Shown here: positions 35,185-46,184 of the stretch, in pieces
Numbering within the stretch: position 1 is the stretch's first letter
Layout: every line of letters begins with the position of its first letter
Source: Exiguobacterium sp. Helios
Lineage (GTDB): Bacteria; Bacillota; Bacilli; Exiguobacteriales; Exiguobacteriaceae
Assembly (NCBI RefSeq): GCF_014524545.1
Contig: NZ_CP053557.1
Location: forward strand, 955,501 to 1,019,500
Length of the DNA: 64,000 nucleotides
Direction: 5' to 3'
Made by a program: the position numbers and the translations under genes
The notes under the pieces: model-generated
What the model saw: only the letters and a program-made list of their open reading frames with translations
Databases searched by the model: none
What the model was told of the DNA's origin: nothing

Positions 35185-35905
35185 ATGGATGAAATGGTGG
35201 ACGATGAAAAAATCAAAAATCGTCTTAGCTCTATACGTCGTTATCGTCGTTGGACTTGTCATTATCACGAAAATGAATGATTTTGACATGACGCGCAGTG
35301 ATTATTATACGTTGGTTTCGACAATTTTATTCGGCTTGCTTGGCATCATTACGATTGTCTTCACGGCGGAAACCGTTGGGAATGAAGTCCGCTACGATAC
35401 GATGAAACACCTATTGATGAGTCCGTATTCGCGGATGATGATTTATTTTTCAAAGCTGTTGTTCTCAATTTTAGTCATGCTTGGACAATTCATCTTCATC
35501 GCGGTCATTACGTACGCTGCTTCGTTTGCCTTTTCTGAAGCCGGTGACAGCATCCAGTGGCGTGATACCGTGTTGTCGCTCGTTAGTCCGGTTTTCACAA
35601 TTTTCATGACGTTATTCTTCTCACTTATCTTCCGCTCTGTCGGGATGATTATCGGCTTCACCGTGCTCGCCCAGTTCTTTACGTCGATTGTCGGGAATGT
35701 GTTACTCGCCTTCAAACCGGAAATCGCGAAATGGATTGTTTTGATGCATTTGGACTGGTCGATGTACTTCAAAGGCGCCTTGACATATGGAACGGCAGAA
35801 CCGATGGGAACGACATTGACGTTTTCTGTCATCTTCGTTTTGGCACACATCTTGGTGTTATTCGGCGGATCAATTTTGATTTTCCAAAAAAAATCATATC
35901 TTTAA
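35162..35905 (+). CDS. ABC transporter permease (ABC-2 type)
   Basis: 247 residues with six hydrophobic spans (for example about 20-42, 54-72, 100-125, 138-160, 165-185 and 222-240), the BcrB/ABC-2 layout. It is the membrane partner of the ATPase encoded immediately upstream; the start codon lies inside the ATPase gene, with AGAGGGGG as ribosome site. Substrate is unknown. A terminator follows. Confidence 0.86.
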   Translation: MLSLIQNEWMKWWTMKKSKIVLALYVVIVVGLVIITKMNDFDMTRSDYYTLVSTILFGLLGIITIVFTAETVGNEVRYDTMKHLLMSPYSRMMIYFSKLLFSILVMLGQFIFIAVITYAASFAFSEAGDSIQWRDTVLSLVSPVFTIFMTLFFSLIFRSVGMIIGFTVLAQFFTSIVGNVLLAFKPEIAKWIVLMHLDWSMYFKGALTYGTAEPMGTTLTFSVIFVLAHILVLFGGSILIFQKKSYL

Positions 35906-35910
35906 ATCTA

Positions 35911-35957
35911 AAAAAAATCCTGTCTCCACTGTGACATTCACAGCGCAGACAGGATTT
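35911..35957. terminator. Bidirectional terminator between the ABC permease and YczE-like genes
   Basis: AATCCTGTCT.C..CTGTGA / TCACAG..AGACAGGATT long stem; A-run on the left, T-run on the right. Confidence 0.85.
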
Positions 35958-35963
35958 TCTGCG

Positions 35964-36590
35964 TCAGGTGACACGACGGGTGATCGGAAATGTCTTTTGG
36001 AAAAATTCAATCAGTGGACCATTTAACAACAGAAAGACGAACGTTCCGACACCGATCCCAATCAATTCGTGTTCGACGAACGACAAGATGCTGGCAATCA
36101 AAAATGGAATCGCCAGGCTGACCGTTGCACCAATCGAAGTACTGTTGAATCGGCTGATTAATGATTTCATCAAGTAATCGGGCGGCATCAGGACGAAACC
36201 GATTTGCAGATACAGGGCAAGTCCGAGCGAAATCAACGGCATCCCGATGATCATATACAAAATACGCGCCCACAAGGCGACCGGTGTATAAAGGAGCTGG
36301 TGAATCGATAAGAAGAAATCAATCGCTGTCCCGAACAGGACGACAAGGGAAAAACTAAGTAAAATCGTCCACCAACTGAAACGGCTTCCAAGGAGTAAAG
36401 CACTGATCAGCGCAAAAACATGCAGGACGACGATGGCGAGTCCGACGGTCAACGGCGAAATTCGGGCTAACGCTTCACTGGCAGATGTCCACGGGGCGCT
36501 CCCGATGGCGGCCGTGACCATGAAGCTGTTGCCGAGGGCGTTAATAAGGATGGAAAATAAATAAATGATGATTCTTTTTTGTTGACTCAT
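35964..36590 (-). CDS. YczE/YitT-like integral membrane protein
   Basis: 208 residues with five or six membrane helices (first at about 8-28; others about 45-66, 74-95, 105-135, 155-175, 180-200). The family motif MVTAAIGSAPWTSASEALA and LGLALYLQIGFVLMPPDYLMK match the YczE/YyaS/YitT proteins, which in B. subtilis affect antibiotic synthase regulation (YczE) but lack a defined activity. The ATG at 36590 is the first with normal protein length; the frame is open to an ATG at 36635 without ribosome site. The strong GGAGGTGA 35-40 bases upstream is separated from it by a stem-loop. Confidence 0.78.
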   Translation of the reverse strand: MSQQKRIIIYLFSILINALGNSFMVTAAIGSAPWTSASEALARISPLTVGLAIVVLHVFALISALLLGSRFSWWTILLSFSLVVLFGTAIDFFLSIHQLLYTPVALWARILYMIIGMPLISLGLALYLQIGFVLMPPDYLMKSLISRFNSTSIGATVSLAIPFLIASILSFVEHELIGIGVGTFVFLLLNGPLIEFFQKTFPITRRVT

Positions 36591-36633
36591 GCGAGGCACA
36601 GGGGAAAAGCTTCTCCCTATGCTTCTCACCTCC
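36591..36633 (-). promoter_or_regulatory. Hairpin-bridged ribosome binding site (weaker case) of the YczE-like gene
   Basis: GGAGGTGA (36626-36633, minus strand) lies about 38 bases before the ATG at 36590. Between them GCATAGGG (36615-36622) pairs with CCCTGTGC (36596-36603), eight pairs with one G-U, extended by three more inner pairs. Without the stem, spacing is 11 nt. No other good ribosome site is near the ATG. Confidence 0.5.
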
Positions 36634-36764
36634 ATTTCAAATCAGTATCGTTAAGCTATACCCTAATTTAATCGTTCTTTTCATTTGTTTTCATAAAAAG
36701 AGGATTGCGGAAAACATTGCGGAGACGACATACTAAGAACAAATCAAAGAAATGAGGACGCTAT

Positions 36765-37328
36765 ATGACGTACTTTGGTCAAAAGATTCTACCGTCTGTA
36801 AGAAAGTTGGAAGACTTTGAAAAAATGTTGAAAAGTCCTTATGAATACGGTGTACTACTCGAGATGCACGTCTCGCGCTTAAAGGCCGTTTATGAATTGG
36901 CACACCGGTATGATAAAAAAATGTTTTTGCATATGGATTTAGTCCAAGGGTTAAAAAACGATGAATTTGCGACCGAATATGTCTGCCAGGAATTAAAGCC
37001 ATATGGGGTCATATCGACAAAAGCGAGTGTCATCTTAAAAGCCCGTCAAAAAAAGGTCAAGACGATGCAACGGATGTTTTTACTTGATTCCAGTTCGCTT
37101 GAAAAAAGTTATCATCTGATGGAGCGGACGCAACCTGATTATATCGAAGTATTACCGGGATTGATGCCGAAGTATATCGAAGAGGTCAAACGAAAAACCG
37201 GCAAACTGGTATTCGCGGGTGGATTGATTGATACCGTTGAGGAAGTAGAACAGGCAATCGCGGCTGGAGCATCGAGTATTACGACATCCAATAAAGAGTT
37301 ATGGAAATACTTTGAACCAAACAAATGA
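36765..37328 (+). CDS. glpP: Glycerol uptake operon antiterminator GlpP
   Basis: 187-residue RNA-binding antiterminator which, when glycerol 3-phosphate is bound, lets transcription pass leader terminators of glp genes. Beginning ILPSVRKLEDFEKMLKSPYEYGVLLEMHVS and the phosphate-binding loop TGKLVFAGGLIDTVEEVEQAIAAGASSITTSNKELW (a barrel fold related to HisA/HisF) match GlpP. It is the first of glpP-glpF-glpK with glpD following, the B. subtilis order. The target leaders are visible before glpF and glpD. GAGGACGC precedes the ATG. Confidence 0.94.
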   Translation: MTYFGQKILPSVRKLEDFEKMLKSPYEYGVLLEMHVSRLKAVYELAHRYDKKMFLHMDLVQGLKNDEFATEYVCQELKPYGVISTKASVILKARQKKVKTMQRMFLLDSSSLEKSYHLMERTQPDYIEVLPGLMPKYIEEVKRKTGKLVFAGGLIDTVEEVEQAIAAGASSITTSNKELWKYFEPNK

Positions 37329-37340
37329 AAACGCTATGAT
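37325..37340 (+). promoter_or_regulatory. CRE-like site at the glpP stop / glpF promoter, 1
   Basis: ATGAAAACGCTATGAT differs from the CcpA consensus WTGNAARCGNWWWCAW at one base; it lies 19 bases before the glpF -35. Confidence 0.45.
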
Positions 37341-37358
37341 AAAGATCACGTAAATCGT

Positions 37359-37374
37359 TTGACAGCGTTTTCAT
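37359..37374 (+). promoter_or_regulatory. CRE-like site overlapping the glpF -35, 2
   Basis: TTGACAGCGTTTTCAT overlaps the -35 hexamer TTGACA and matches the CcpA consensus except at one position; bound CcpA would compete with RNA polymerase. Confidence 0.5.
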
Positions 37375-37387
37375 CGATTGTTATAGT
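37359..37387 (+). promoter_or_regulatory. Promoter of glpFK
   Basis: TTGACA, 17-base spacer, TATAGT (37382-37387), a near-consensus sigma-A promoter about 130 bases before glpF. Confidence 0.75.
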
Positions 37388-37410
37388 GAAAACAAGTTGA
37401 TACGAAGTGA

Positions 37411-37486
37411 CGGAGAAATCGGAGATTCACGCTTTCATGCTTTTTGAGAACATTCAAAAAGCCGAGGCGCGAATCTCTTTTTTTTG
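37411..37486 (+). promoter_or_regulatory. GlpP-responsive leader and terminator before glpF
   Basis: After CGGAGA (37411) the RNA forms GAGATTC / GAATCTC and, inside it, GCTTTTTGA / TCAAAAAGC, followed by eight T: a leader terminator well before the start codon. The 5' part is almost the same as the glpD leader, the expected GlpP target. Confidence 0.78.
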
Positions 37487-37519
37487 TTGCTTTTTTCACA
37501 TACAAAGGGGGAAATACGT

Positions 37520-39887
<2,368 letters not shown>

Positions 39888-39909
39888 AACAACAAGTTAA
39901 TAAACCGGT

Positions 39910-39978
39910 CGGAGAATATGGAGAGACCACAGCAACAGTTGACACCGTCAGTCTGTTTGTTGTGGTCTCTTTTTTTTT
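39910..39978 (+). promoter_or_regulatory. GlpP-responsive leader and terminator before glpD
   Basis: CGGAGA (39910) starts the leader; AGAGACCACA / TGTGGTCTCT (39922-39931 with 39961-39970) plus an inner CAACAG / CTGTTTG stem, then nine T: an intrinsic terminator about 25 bases before glpD. It mirrors the glpF leader. Confidence 0.78.
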
Positions 39979-40003
39979 CGAACCTAAACAGGAGGAACTA
40001 TTC

Positions 40004-41659
40004 ATGGCAAACCAACAATTTTCAAGCAAAAACCGTGCAGAGGTCTACAATCGATTAACGCGTGAAGAACTCGATTTACTTGTCGTAGGTGGAGGAATCA
40101 CGGGGGCAGGAATCGCTCTTGATGCTGCGTCACGTGGCATGAAGATTGGACTCGTTGAGATGCAGGACTTTGCAGCAGGAACGTCAAGCCGTTCAACGAA
40201 ATTGGTACATGGTGGTTTACGTTATTTGAAACAATTCGAAATCCAAATGGTTGCCGAAGTCGGGAAAGAACGGGCAATCGTGTATGAAAACGGACCACAC
40301 GTTACGACACCGGAATGGATGTTGTTACCGATGCATAAAGGCGGTACATTCGGACCGTTCAGTACGTCAATCGGATTACGTGTTTATGATTTCCTGGCAG
40401 GCGTTAAACGTTCAGAATGGCGTTCAATGTTGTCAGCCAAAGAAACATTGGCAAAAGAACCGCTTGTAAAACAAGACGGTCTAAAAGGCGGCGGTTACTA
40501 CGTCGAGTACCGGACAGATGACGCCCGTTTAACGATCGAAGTCATGAAAGAAGCGGTTGCTCACGGAGCACGTGTCGTCAACTACACGAAAGCGGAAGAA
40601 ATTCTGTATGAAAACGGAAAAGTCGTCGGAATGCGTGTGACGGATCTTGCGACAGGAGACGTACATGAAATTCGTGCGAAAAAAGTCGTCAACGCAACGG
40701 GTCCTTGGGTCGATGAATTGCGGGAAAAAGACGGTTCGAAAGTCGGCAAACAACTGCGTTTGACAAAAGGGGTTCACGTCGTCATCGACCAGTCAAAATT
40801 CCCGCTGAAACAAGCTGTCTATTTCGATACACCGGATGGCCGGATGATTTTTGCCATTCCACGTGACGGAAAAGCGTATGTCGGAACAACGGATACGTTC
40901 TTTGACAAAGACACATCACATCCGAAATTTACAGTCGAAGACCAGGAATATGTTCTCGATGCAATTCATTACATGTTCCCTGAAGTGAAAGTGACAGCGG
41001 AAGATGTGGAATCAAGCTGGGCCGGTGTTCGTCCATTGATTTATGAACAAGGAAAAGACCCGTCTGAAATTTCGCGGAAAGACGAAGTATGGCAGTCTGA
41101 ATCCGGTTTGATTACGATTGCCGGCGGAAAACTGACAGGCTACCGTAAAATGGGTGAGCACGTCGTCGATCTCGTCGCCAAATTATTAAAACAAGAAACA
41201 AACCGTGCCTATACACGTTGTGCGACAAAAAACATGCCGATTTCAGGTGGCCATGTCGGAGGGGCAGCCGGGTACGCGAAGTTCTTGAAATCACAAGCAC
41301 CGGCAAACGGATTAACATCAGAAGAAGTGTTATTCCTTGCGAAACGATACGGTTCGAACATACCGGTCGTTCTTGAATATGCGGCAGCGTATGATGCGGC
41401 GGAAACAGAATTACCGCGTGATGTCTATGCACAGCTTCATTACGGAATCAACCACGAAATGGTGGCACGTCCAATCGACTTCTTCATCCGTCGGACCGGC
41501 GCCGTCTTCTTCGATATTGCTTGGGCACGTCAGCATAAAGAAGCAGTCATCAAAGAGATGGCCCGTCACTTGAACTGGACAGCTGCACAAACAGCAGAAT
41601 ATACAAAAGAACTTGAGATCGAAATTGAGGACGCGGCTCACGCACTCGTCACAGAATAA
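40004..41659 (+). CDS. glpD: Aerobic glycerol-3-phosphate dehydrogenase
   Basis: Membrane-associated FAD enzyme oxidising glycerol 3-phosphate to dihydroxyacetone phosphate and passing electrons to quinone. 551 residues with the FAD dinucleotide motif [21 protein letters not shown] at about 22-42, [14 protein letters not shown] (family signature) and [14 protein letters not shown] conserved core. The ATG at 40004 has AGGAGG upstream; the frame from 39962 overlaps the terminator. The product continues the pathway begun by glpK. Confidence 0.96.
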   Translation: MANQQFSSKNRAEVYNRLTREELDLLVVGGGITGAGIALDAASRGMKIGLVEMQDFAAGTSSRSTKLVHGGLRYLKQFEIQMVAEVGKERAIVYENGPHVTTPEWMLLPMHKGGTFGPFSTSIGLRVYDFLAGVKRSEWRSMLSAKETLAKEPLVKQDGLKGGGYYVEYRTDDARLTIEVMKEAVAHGARVVNYTKAEEILYENGKVVGMRVTDLATGDVHEIRAKKVVNATGPWVDELREKDGSKVGKQLRLTKGVHVVIDQSKFPLKQAVYFDTPDGRMIFAIPRDGKAYVGTTDTFFDKDTSHPKFTVEDQEYVLDAIHYMFPEVKVTAEDVESSWAGVRPLIYEQGKDPSEISRKDEVWQSESGLITIAGGKLTGYRKMGEHVVDLVAKLLKQETNRAYTRCATKNMPISGGHVGGAAGYAKFLKSQAPANGLTSEEVLFLAKRYGSNIPVVLEYAAAYDAAETELPRDVYAQLHYGINHEMVARPIDFFIRRTGAVFFDIAWARQHKEAVIKEMARHLNWTAAQTAEYTKELEIEIEDAAHALVTE

Positions 41660-41671
41660 ATACTTGTTCGA

Positions 41672-41706
41672 CAAAAACTCCTTTGCTTTCGGCGAAGGAG
41701 TTTTTA
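41672..41706 (+). terminator. Terminator of glpD
   Basis: AAAAACTCCTT / AAGGAGTTTTT stem with UUCGG-like loop; T-run in the 3' arm. Confidence 0.82.
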
Positions 41707-41795
41707 CTGTCCTATGAAATCAGATTCATTGCAAGCGAACGCCCGGGCGATTATGCTAAACATACATGATAACTACATGAAGGAGATGGAACACG

Positions 41796-42479
41796 ATGAA
41801 AGTTGAAGTCTGGTCAGATTATGCCTGCCCATTTTGTTATATCGGTAAGAAACGTTTGGAAAAAGCGATTCAGGAGAATGGAGCGACAAACGTCGAAGTT
41901 GAATTTAAAAGTTTTGAACTCGATCCGTCAGCACCGGAAACACCAACGATGGGATTGTACGAAATTTTAGCATCAAAGTACGGGACATCTGTTGATCAAG
42001 CTCGATCGATGTCGCAAGGTGTCGTCGATGCGGCGAAAACCGATGGTCTGTTCTATGAGATGGACCGCGTTGTTCCGGCAAACACATTTAAGGCTCACCG
42101 CCTGACTCAACTTGCGAAAAAGCATGATAAAATGGATGAAGTATCAGAAGAGTTATTCCAAGCTTATTTCATGAATGGTGAGAACTTAAACGACGATTCG
42201 ATTTTGATGCGCATTGCGACTACTGTTGGACTCGATCCAACAACGGTAGAAACCTTCCTCGCATCTGACGAGTCTTCCGATGAAGTGCGTCAGGAAGAAG
42301 ATATAGCTCGTGAACTCGGTGTGACCGGTGTGCCGTTTTTTGTATTTGACCGGAAATATGCCATTTCAGGAGCGCAGCCTGTTGAAGCATTCAGCCAAGT
42401 ATTGGACCGGGTGCAACAAGAACAAAAAGTAGAAATCGTAGCTGAAGGTGATGCCTGCGGAGTCGACGGCTGTAACTAA
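41796..42479 (+). CDS. DsbA-family oxidoreductase, FrnE-like
   Basis: 227 residues, cytosolic (no signal peptide). N-terminal thioredoxin-fold motif VWSDYACPFCYIGKKRLE holds the active-site CxxC (CPFC), with the all-helical insertion and the cis-Pro loop GVTGVPFFVFDRKYAISGAQPVE. FrnE-like proteins are disulfide isomerase/reductase or polyketide-related; in Bacillales several unnamed copies exist. A second Cys pair near the C-terminus (GDACGVDGCN) is extra and may form a regulatory or metal site. Own promoter region; AAGGAGATGG precedes the ATG. Confidence 0.87.
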   Translation: MKVEVWSDYACPFCYIGKKRLEKAIQENGATNVEVEFKSFELDPSAPETPTMGLYEILASKYGTSVDQARSMSQGVVDAAKTDGLFYEMDRVVPANTFKAHRLTQLAKKHDKMDEVSEELFQAYFMNGENLNDDSILMRIATTVGLDPTTVETFLASDESSDEVRQEEDIARELGVTGVPFFVFDRKYAISGAQPVEAFSQVLDRVQQEQKVEIVAEGDACGVDGCN

Positions 42480-42509
42480 ATTTGATTGTTAAAGGAGTAC
42501 ATGAAACTT

Positions 42510-43499
42510 ATGAAATTCATTTTCCATCCAGATATCCACGATGCACGGATCAATCTTGCTGTCGAGGACTTTATTTTGAACAATTTAAATGTCAGCGAAG
42601 AAGATTATTTCCTGTTCTACATCAACGGTCCGTCGATTATTGTCGGTAAAAACCAAAACACGAACGAGGAAGTCAACTTAAAATATGTTGAGGAAAACGG
42701 CATTCATGTTGTCCGTCGTTTATCAGGCGGTGGTGCCGTTTACCACGACCTCGGAAACCTGAACTTCAGTTTCCTGACAAAAGATGACGGAGATTCGTTC
42801 AATAACTATAAAAAATTCACGGAGCCGGTCGTAAAAGCACTGCACAAATTGGGTGTCGAAGCAGAGCTGTCCGGTCGTAATGACATTCATGTCGGAACCC
42901 GGAAAATCAGCGGAAACGCCCAGTTTACGACAAAAGGCCGGATGTTCAGCCACGGTACATTGATGCTTGATTCAAACATTGAGGAAGTTGTCAATGCGTT
43001 GGTCGTCAGTGAAGAAAAAATGCGTTCAAAAGGAATTAAATCGGTCCGCAGCCGGGTCGCAAACATCTCTGAATTTTTGACAGAGCCGTTGACGATGGAT
43101 GAGTTCGTCGAACATCTCCTTGAATCGATTTATGAAGGAAAAGAGATGGAACGTTATGTCTTGACGGACGAAGACTGGGCAAAAGTCCATGCGATTTCAG
43201 CAGAACGGTACGGGAACTGGGATTGGAATTTCGGTAAATCACCGAAGTTTGATGTGATCCATAAAAAACGTTTCCCGATTGGAACGATTGATTTCCGCTT
43301 GAATGTGAAAAAGGGAGTCATCGAAGAAGCGAAAATTTACGGCGATTTCTTCGGAGTCGAGGATGCCGAGGAAATCGCACGGGCATTGGAAGGCAAACGG
43401 TATGACCGGTCTTCGTTACGCGAAGTCTTGAGTCAGTACGAATTAAAGAAATATTTTGGTGCCGTGGAGCTGGACGAAGTGCTTGACGTTTTAGCATAA
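42510..43499 (+). CDS. lplJ: Lipoate-protein ligase LplJ
   Basis: Activates free lipoate with ATP and attaches it to E2/GcvH lipoyl domains. 329 residues; conserved VVRRLSGGGAVYHDLGNLNFSF (lipoyl-AMP binding loop), SGRNDIHVGTRKISGNAQF (catalytic Lys region), and the C-terminal domain WDWNFGKSPKFDV. Alignment by eye with B. subtilis LplJ (YhfJ) is strong over the whole length. The ATG at 42510 gives the same start as that protein; an ATG at 42501 is closer to the AAAGGAG. Order lplJ, SDR, lcfB follows yhfJKL of B. subtilis. Confidence 0.95.
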   Translation: MKFIFHPDIHDARINLAVEDFILNNLNVSEEDYFLFYINGPSIIVGKNQNTNEEVNLKYVEENGIHVVRRLSGGGAVYHDLGNLNFSFLTKDDGDSFNNYKKFTEPVVKALHKLGVEAELSGRNDIHVGTRKISGNAQFTTKGRMFSHGTLMLDSNIEEVVNALVVSEEKMRSKGIKSVRSRVANISEFLTEPLTMDEFVEHLLESIYEGKEMERYVLTDEDWAKVHAISAERYGNWDWNFGKSPKFDVIHKKRFPIGTIDFRLNVKKGVIEEAKIYGDFFGVEDAEEIARALEGKRYDRSSLREVLSQYELKKYFGAVELDEVLDVLA

Positions 43500-43514
43500 G
43501 CTTTTTTGGGAAAA

Positions 43515-43549
43515 CTCTCTCTATCAACTTGCATAGGGGGAGCTTTTTT
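43515..43549 (+). promoter_or_regulatory. Stem-loop covering the SDR ribosome site
   Basis: CTCTCTCTAT (43515-43524) can pair with ATAGGGGGAG (43533-43542) with two G-U pairs; a six-T run follows. The GGGGGAG that should serve as ribosome site of the next gene is the 3' arm, so the structure may act as a terminator of lplJ, as a translational switch, or both. Confidence 0.55.
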
Positions 43550-43550
43550 C

Positions 43551-44438
43551 ATGGGCTACAATAAAGATAACTTTTTAGAGGGTACATTAAACGACTTCAT
43601 CAATTTTGAAAAAGTTTCGGAAGGCTTACCGAAAACGGAAGATCAACAACCATTGCCGTATTATGAACGGGACGATTACCGTGCTGCCGGGAAATTAAAA
43701 GGCAAAGTGGCTATCGTAACGGGTGGTAATTCAGGAATCGGGCGTGCGATCTCGATTGCCTATACATTAGAAGGTGCTAAAATCGTCATCGCGTTTTATG
43801 GTGATCAAGAAGGTGCAGAAGAAACAAAAGCCCGTCTCGAAGAACTTGGTGGCGAAGTGTTACTTTCGCAAGGAGACATCGGAGACGGCGCGTATTGTGA
43901 AGAACTCGTCCAAAAAACCATCGACCGTTTTGGTCGTCTTGATATCGTCGTTAACAATGCGAGTATGCAAAAACCGGAAGATTCGTTGCTCGACATTACA
44001 GACGAGTCAATGGAAAAAACATTCAAAACAAATATTTTCGGGATGATGCGCTTAGCACGTGCGGCTTTACCTCACTTGACACTCGGCTCGGCCATCATTA
44101 ATACGACGTCTTCGACAGCATACGAAGGAAACTCCCTCTTAATCGATTATTCGTCGACAAAAGGAGCCATCGTCAGCTTCACACGTAGTCTGTCAATGAA
44201 TCTTGCGAAACAAGGGATTCGTGTCAATGCCGTTGCTCCAGGTCCAATCTGGACACCATTGATCACAGATACATTCCCGGATGAATCGGTCAAAACGTTT
44301 GGTAAAAACACACCGATGGATCGTCCGGGACAACCGGCAGAAATGGCTTCGGCCTATGTCTTCTTAGCTTGTAACGATTCAAGTTATATGACGGGTCAAG
44401 TCCTGCATCTAAACGGTGGCGTCATCGTCAACGGTTAA
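43551..44438 (+). CDS. Short-chain dehydrogenase/reductase
   Basis: 295 residues. NAD(P) motif TGGNSGIG at about 57, the NNAS motif, catalytic Ser and the YSSTKGA catalytic Tyr-Lys, and a C-terminal NGGVIVNG; with a long N-terminal extension (~45 residues) before the Rossmann core, typical of the YhdF/GsiB-linked general-stress SDRs. The cofactor is NAD(P)H; substrate not known. The ATG at 43551 lies just after a hairpin that contains its GGGGGAG site. In B. subtilis the corresponding neighbour of lplJ is the SDR-like yhfK. Confidence 0.88.
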   Translation: MGYNKDNFLEGTLNDFINFEKVSEGLPKTEDQQPLPYYERDDYRAAGKLKGKVAIVTGGNSGIGRAISIAYTLEGAKIVIAFYGDQEGAEETKARLEELGGEVLLSQGDIGDGAYCEELVQKTIDRFGRLDIVVNNASMQKPEDSLLDITDESMEKTFKTNIFGMMRLARAALPHLTLGSAIINTTSSTAYEGNSLLIDYSSTKGAIVSFTRSLSMNLAKQGIRVNAVAPGPIWTPLITDTFPDESVKTFGKNTPMDRPGQPAEMASAYVFLACNDSSYMTGQVLHLNGGVIVNG

Positions 44439-44449
44439 AAAGAAAGAAC

Positions 44450-44465
44450 GTGAAAACGTTTCCAT
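44450..44465 (+). promoter_or_regulatory. CRE-like site before lcfB
   Basis: GTGAAAACGTTTCCAT agrees with the CcpA consensus at the core apart from one W position and the outer base; it overlaps a possible -35 (GTGAAA) that is 17 bases from TACACT (44473-44478). Confidence 0.4.
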
Positions 44466-44479
44466 AAAATGCTACACTA

Positions 44480-44517
44480 TCCATACAGGCGGACACGTCA
44501 TGTATGGATTTTTTTTG
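44480..44517 (+). terminator. Terminator after the SDR gene
   Basis: ATCCATACA / TGTATGGAT perfect 9-bp stem followed by eight T. Confidence 0.85.
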
Positions 44518-44526
44518 CATTAAAAA

Positions 44527-44544
44527 TGAACGGTTATTCATTCG
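44527..44544 (+). promoter_or_regulatory. FadR-like operator of lcfB
   Basis: TGAACGGTTATTCATTCG matches the Bacillus FadR (YsiA) operator TGAATGANTANTCATTCA at 13 of 16 specified positions and lies in the leader directly before the ribosome site of the acyl-CoA synthetase, the expected target. Confidence 0.6.
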
Positions 44545-44560
44545 AAGGGGGAAGCTAGTT

Positions 44561-46108
44561 ATGATGGGATTGATTCATTCGGTGGAAGAAACAGCTCGGC
44601 AACGTCCGGATAGCATCGCCTACGTATTTGAAGATGTCGCAGTCAGTTATCATGAATTTGTTGAGAAGTTTCACCGGGCCGCCGGAGCACTCGAGTCACA
44701 TGGAATTCGAAAAGGGGATCACGTTGCTCTAATACTTGGAAATAGTCCGGCTTTTTTGATTGGGTATTATGCTGTCATGAAGCAGGGGGCAGTTGCCATC
44801 CCAATCAACCCGACCTATACGCCGGATGAACTCGGTTACATCTTAATGAACGGCGATGTTAAAGGGATTTTAGGAATCGCACCGCTTGTCGAAGCAGCAA
44901 AAGAGCGATTGGTTCATTTACCGCATCTTTCTGTCGTCGTCTCCGTTCCGTTTAACGGTCAAGTCGGTCCGGAAGAACGACTTGGAAATGTTCAGTTCAC
45001 GACGCTTGAGCGGTGGTTAGAGATTGAACATCCGATTCAGGAAGTGACGTATGAAATGGATGAGACCGCTGTTATCCTGTATACGAGCGGAACGACAGGG
45101 AAACCAAAAGGAGCGATGTTATCACATCGAAACCTGACTTCCAATGCCCGTTCCATCGGGGAATACTTAAATGTCTCGGAACAGGACCGGACACTCGCTG
45201 TGTTACCGATGTTCCATGTCTTTTGTTTGACGGTCGTGGTCAATGCGTCACTGGCACACGGGGCAACGGTTGTCATTGCTGCCCGCTTTTCACCACAGGA
45301 GACGTTTGAACTGGCGAAAAAAGAACAGGTCACGATTTTTGCGGGTGTGCCGACGATGTATAACTTCCTGCTACAGACAGTAAAGGCGCATCCGGAATAT
45401 ACGAATGCGTTTGAATCCATCCGTTTATTCGTTTCAGGTGGAGCGAGTTTACCGGTACCGTTGCTTCAATCCTTTGATCAAACCTTTAACTGTCATATCC
45501 TTGAAGGATACGGTCTGTCCGAAGCGTCTCCCGTCACATGCTTCAATCCTTTGGACGGAGTACAAAAGCCGGGCTCGATCGGACCTTCGATCATCGATGT
45601 CGAAAACAGGGTCGTCGACGAACTCGGGCAGGAAGTACCAATCGGTCAAGTCGGAGAATTAATCGTACGTGGTCCGAACATCATGACCGGTTACTATAAA
45701 ATGCCGGAAGAAACGCAAGCGACGTTAAAAGAAGGATGGCTCTACACCGGCGACTTAGCAAGACAAGATGAGGATGGATACTTCTATATCGTCGACCGGA
45801 AAAAAGATATGATTATCGTTGGCGGATATAATGTCTATCCACGTGAAGTCGAGGAAATCTTATATCAACATCCATCGATTGTCGAAGCCGCCGTCATCGG
45901 TGTACCCGATGAAGAAATGGGCGAAGCGGTAAAAGCATTTGTTGTCGTACGTGAACCGTTGACGGAAACGGAAGTCCTCGACTTCTGTGCCATCTCACTC
46001 GCTAAGTATAAGTGCCCGACACGAATTGAATTTATTGAACAACTGCCACGAAATACAACGGGTAAGATCTTACGGACTGTCTTGAAAAAACAACCAACCA
46101 GTTCATGA
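44561..46108 (+). CDS. lcfB: Long-chain fatty-acid-CoA ligase LcfB
   Basis: Activates fatty acids to acyl-CoA for degradation. 515 residues of the AMP-forming ANL superfamily: P-loop ILYTSGTTGKPKGAMLSH (about 170), FVSGGASLPVPL, EGYGLSEASP, TGDLARQDEDGYFYIVDRKKDMIIVGGYNVYPREVE (hinge), C-terminal Lys in NTTGKILR. Length and order (after lplJ and an SDR) equal B. subtilis YhfL/LcfB. The ATG at 44561 has GAAGGGGGAAGC upstream; the longer frame from 44504 crosses the terminator. A FadR-like operator supports the fatty-acid role. Confidence 0.93.
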   Translation: MMGLIHSVEETARQRPDSIAYVFEDVAVSYHEFVEKFHRAAGALESHGIRKGDHVALILGNSPAFLIGYYAVMKQGAVAIPINPTYTPDELGYILMNGDVKGILGIAPLVEAAKERLVHLPHLSVVVSVPFNGQVGPEERLGNVQFTTLERWLEIEHPIQEVTYEMDETAVILYTSGTTGKPKGAMLSHRNLTSNARSIGEYLNVSEQDRTLAVLPMFHVFCLTVVVNASLAHGATVVIAARFSPQETFELAKKEQVTIFAGVPTMYNFLLQTVKAHPEYTNAFESIRLFVSGGASLPVPLLQSFDQTFNCHILEGYGLSEASPVTCFNPLDGVQKPGSIGPSIIDVENRVVDELGQEVPIGQVGELIVRGPNIMTGYYKMPEETQATLKEGWLYTGDLARQDEDGYFYIVDRKKDMIIVGGYNVYPREVEEILYQHPSIVEAAVIGVPDEEMGEAVKAFVVVREPLTETEVLDFCAISLAKYKCPTRIEFIEQLPRNTTGKILRTVLKKQPTSS

Positions 46109-46120
46109 TTTCAATATAGA

Positions 46121-46155
46121 AAAAAAGAACTTCAGGTTTTTGAAGTTCTTTTTGT
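46121..46155 (+). terminator. Terminator of lcfB
   Basis: AAAAAAGAACTTCA / TGAAGTTCTTTTT stem with short loop. Confidence 0.82.
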
Positions 46156-46184
46156 GTGCATATAGGTAAGGAGGGGGAGATAAA

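Noticed and set aside
37411..37486. glpF leader as a T-box or metabolite riboswitch
   Set aside because: No T-box motif or known aptamer core; the adjacent glpP gene and the twin glpD leader explain it as a protein-bound antiterminator.
44473..44517. Leader terminator controlling lcfB
   Set aside because: The possible promoter there would start transcription inside the left arm of the hairpin, so the hairpin cannot form in that transcript; it serves the SDR gene.
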